Below are positions 62,930-64,000 of a stretch of 64,000 nt of DNA, piece by piece. Under the pieces are notes generated by a model. That model was not told the origin of the DNA. It saw only the letters and a list, made by a program, of their open reading frames with translations, and made no database searches. Numbering within the stretch: the first letter of the stretch is position 1; every line of letters begins with the position of its first letter. The position numbers and the translations under genes are program-made. Source of the DNA: Maribacter sp. PR1 (lineage in GTDB: Bacteria; Bacteroidota; Bacteroidia; Flavobacteriales; Flavobacteriaceae); NCBI RefSeq assembly GCF_028464145.1, contig NZ_JAQPCG010000002.1, positions 124,001-188,000 on the forward strand. The letters are read 5' to 3'.

Positions 62930-63934
62930 TTAGTGCGAATGTTTATGATTGGCGTAGTGTTCCTTTAGCAAGTCCCTGCCAAAATCTCCATCAAAATCCC
63001 GCCATACGGAATGTATATGGTTGGCGTTGTTTTGACTATTGTCAAATTCAATCAGAAAGGTTTTCCCTTGTATGCGGTAGTAATGTGCTTTTCCAAGGGT
63101 TGTGGCCCCCGCCCAAGCAAACAGTAGCTCGTCCATTTCTTCATTGCGGATGCTGCTCATACGATTCATGGCCTGTTCGGCAGGAATTGTGGAGGCATAT
63201 TCGTAAATAAGGTCCATAAGCAATTTTTTCTGTGGGTTGGTTAGGTTACCGACCAATATGCCTTCTGGGGCTAGTTTTTCCGCAGTTGGTTTGTTGTAAC
63301 TCACAATATCGTTATAGGCCTTTTCATTAAAAATGGCCTTCTTTCGCTGTTCCTTGTTGAGCATATTTATAAGTTGTAACCCCAAATCTTCCTCGTTTAC
63401 CAAAGGGCTAAAACCTTTCCGTTCCCCTTCCGAAATCCGTCCAGGGTTGGAACCAAAGAACCTTGGCGTATACGAAACGCTATCCGCTACAGTGGTAAAA
63501 TGTAGCGATATATGATGCCCTGCAAAGGTCCACATCCATACATCATCCTGTGCTGGATTTCCGTAAATGGAAACATAATACCGTTCCGGATCACGATACA
63601 CGGGATCGCCGGAACTGGCCGCCAATACCTTTTCTAAAGCAATGATTTCGGTGGTTTGTTGATACCCGGACGCACTTAGGGACGATTGAAGCAATTGATG
63701 CACCAAGGCTTTTTGGTTGGTACTAAGTTCTTTTAAGGGCAGTCCTTGCCGCTCAAAGGAACTCCAAGGTAAAAAGTGAAAATCATCTCGTGTGTCCGCA
63801 TTGAAATCTTGAACAATGGTTGCTTTTTGTTCTGCTGACAAAGAATTTATAAATCGCTTGGCAATGGTTACATCTTGGGAAAATCCCCAAAAGGGAAAAA
63901 CGGCAACCAACAGTGTAAGGATACTTTTTTTCAT
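62930..63934 (-). CDS. DUF3500 protein, secreted
   Basis: 334 residues with a signal peptide (KKSILTLLVAVFPFWGFSQ). The conserved His-rich pattern of DUF3500 is visible: WSSFERQGLPLKEL, GNPAQDDVWMWTFAGHHISL and, towards the end, HSVWRDFDGDFG. The histidine-rich tail (HYANHKHSH) could bind metal. The biochemical activity of DUF3500 is unknown to me. It is convergent with the membrane protein gene. Confidence 0.87.
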   Translation of the reverse strand: MKKSILTLLVAVFPFWGFSQDVTIAKRFINSLSAEQKATIVQDFNADTRDDFHFLPWSSFERQGLPLKELSTNQKALVHQLLQSSLSASGYQQTTEIIALEKVLAASSGDPVYRDPERYYVSIYGNPAQDDVWMWTFAGHHISLHFTTVADSVSYTPRFFGSNPGRISEGERKGFSPLVNEEDLGLQLINMLNKEQRKKAIFNEKAYNDIVSYNKPTAEKLAPEGILVGNLTNPQKKLLMDLIYEYASTIPAEQAMNRMSSIRNEEMDELLFAWAGATTLGKAHYYRIQGKTFLIEFDNSQNNANHIHSVWRDFDGDFGRDLLKEHYANHKHSH

Positions 63935-64000
63935 CTTACTATGAATTTAAGTTACCTAATGATTAGGTTGTTGTAAGATATTGATTTTTAAATACTTTTA

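Noticed and set aside
1-64000. CRISPR arrays and insertion sequences
   Set aside because: No regularly spaced 25-40 nt repeats and no transposase gene were seen on either strand.

Overview
The window reads as chromosome of a marine-type member of the Flavobacteriaceae (Bacteroidota). The evidence is OMP_b-brl_3-type TonB-dependent receptors with carboxypeptidase-D-like N-termini, lipoproteins with short Bacteroidota lipoboxes, BlaI/M56 pairs, planctomycete-type cytochrome/DUF1501 genes, low GC, and promoters that fit the Bacteroidota pattern (TTG, about 19 nt, TAnnTTTG). No species can be named from the sequence alone.

Left chromosomal part (1-27390). A minus-strand run holds an S41 protease (cut by the window edge), rnpA, an M1 metallopeptidase, an S8 lipoprotein protease, an MBL hydrolase, and a response regulator with a CHASE-PAS histidine kinase. 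A plus-strand pair (APC permease fused to universal stress domains, then a CPA1/TrkA-type antiporter) faces lepA. Two tandem outer-membrane receptors follow. A compact minus-strand operon then encodes a TolB-like lipoprotein, an Lgt-like membrane enzyme, a radical SAM enzyme with extra cysteine clusters at both ends, and a two-helix membrane peptide. It is divergent from an M28 peptidase. Housekeeping genes (dusB, a LolC/FtsX-type permease, rbfA, methylmalonyl-CoA epimerase) lead to a tRNA with anticodon CAT.

Mobile element (27350-52662, about 25.3 kb). A mobilizable island sits in the 3' half of that tRNA gene. Both ends are visible: a 44-nt imperfect direct repeat of the tRNA 3' half, paired GGTACAACA sites near each end, and a tyrosine recombinase at the right end. 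The backbone is an excisionase-like HTH protein, a P4-type primase-helicase, a TOPRIM protein with an 11-bp-period iteron cluster just upstream, and MobC, relaxase and a membrane Mob-associated protein. No type IV secretion genes are present, so it should need a helper. The cargo consists of: (i) two tandem lipoproteins divergent from a tightly packed cassette (secreted transglutaminase-like protein, four-helix membrane protein, unknown protein, START protein, TPR histidine kinase, NarL-type regulator); (ii) a BlaI/M56 regulatory pair with a TonB-type receptor and a lipoprotein that shares the extracytoplasmic tail of the M56 protein, both transcription units carrying the same promoter-operator; (iii) an XRE regulator and a nucleotidyltransferase/HEPN protein; (iv) an AAA+ ATPase and a subtilisin-like protease matching the IetAS stability/phage-defence pair, here convergent.

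Right chromosomal part (52663-64000). Next to the right attachment site are gene remnants (the tail of an alpha/beta hydrolase whose intact paralogue lies at 60766-62061, and a piece resembling the C-terminus of a succinate dehydrogenase/fumarate reductase flavoprotein), an SPFH lipoprotein and a small secreted protein. A three-gene operon follows (PSCyt1/DUF1549/DUF1553 protein, Tat-exported DUF1501 protein, membrane DUF2231-cytochrome-LRR protein), then the hydrolase, a six-helix membrane protein and a DUF3500 protein.

The points that most deserve follow-up are the shared BlaI operator and duplicated sensor domain, the radical SAM/Lgt-like operon, the convergent IetAS pair, the iteron cluster, and the compensated base pair in the attachment-site T stem. 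All family calls are from reading the proteins; no database search was run.
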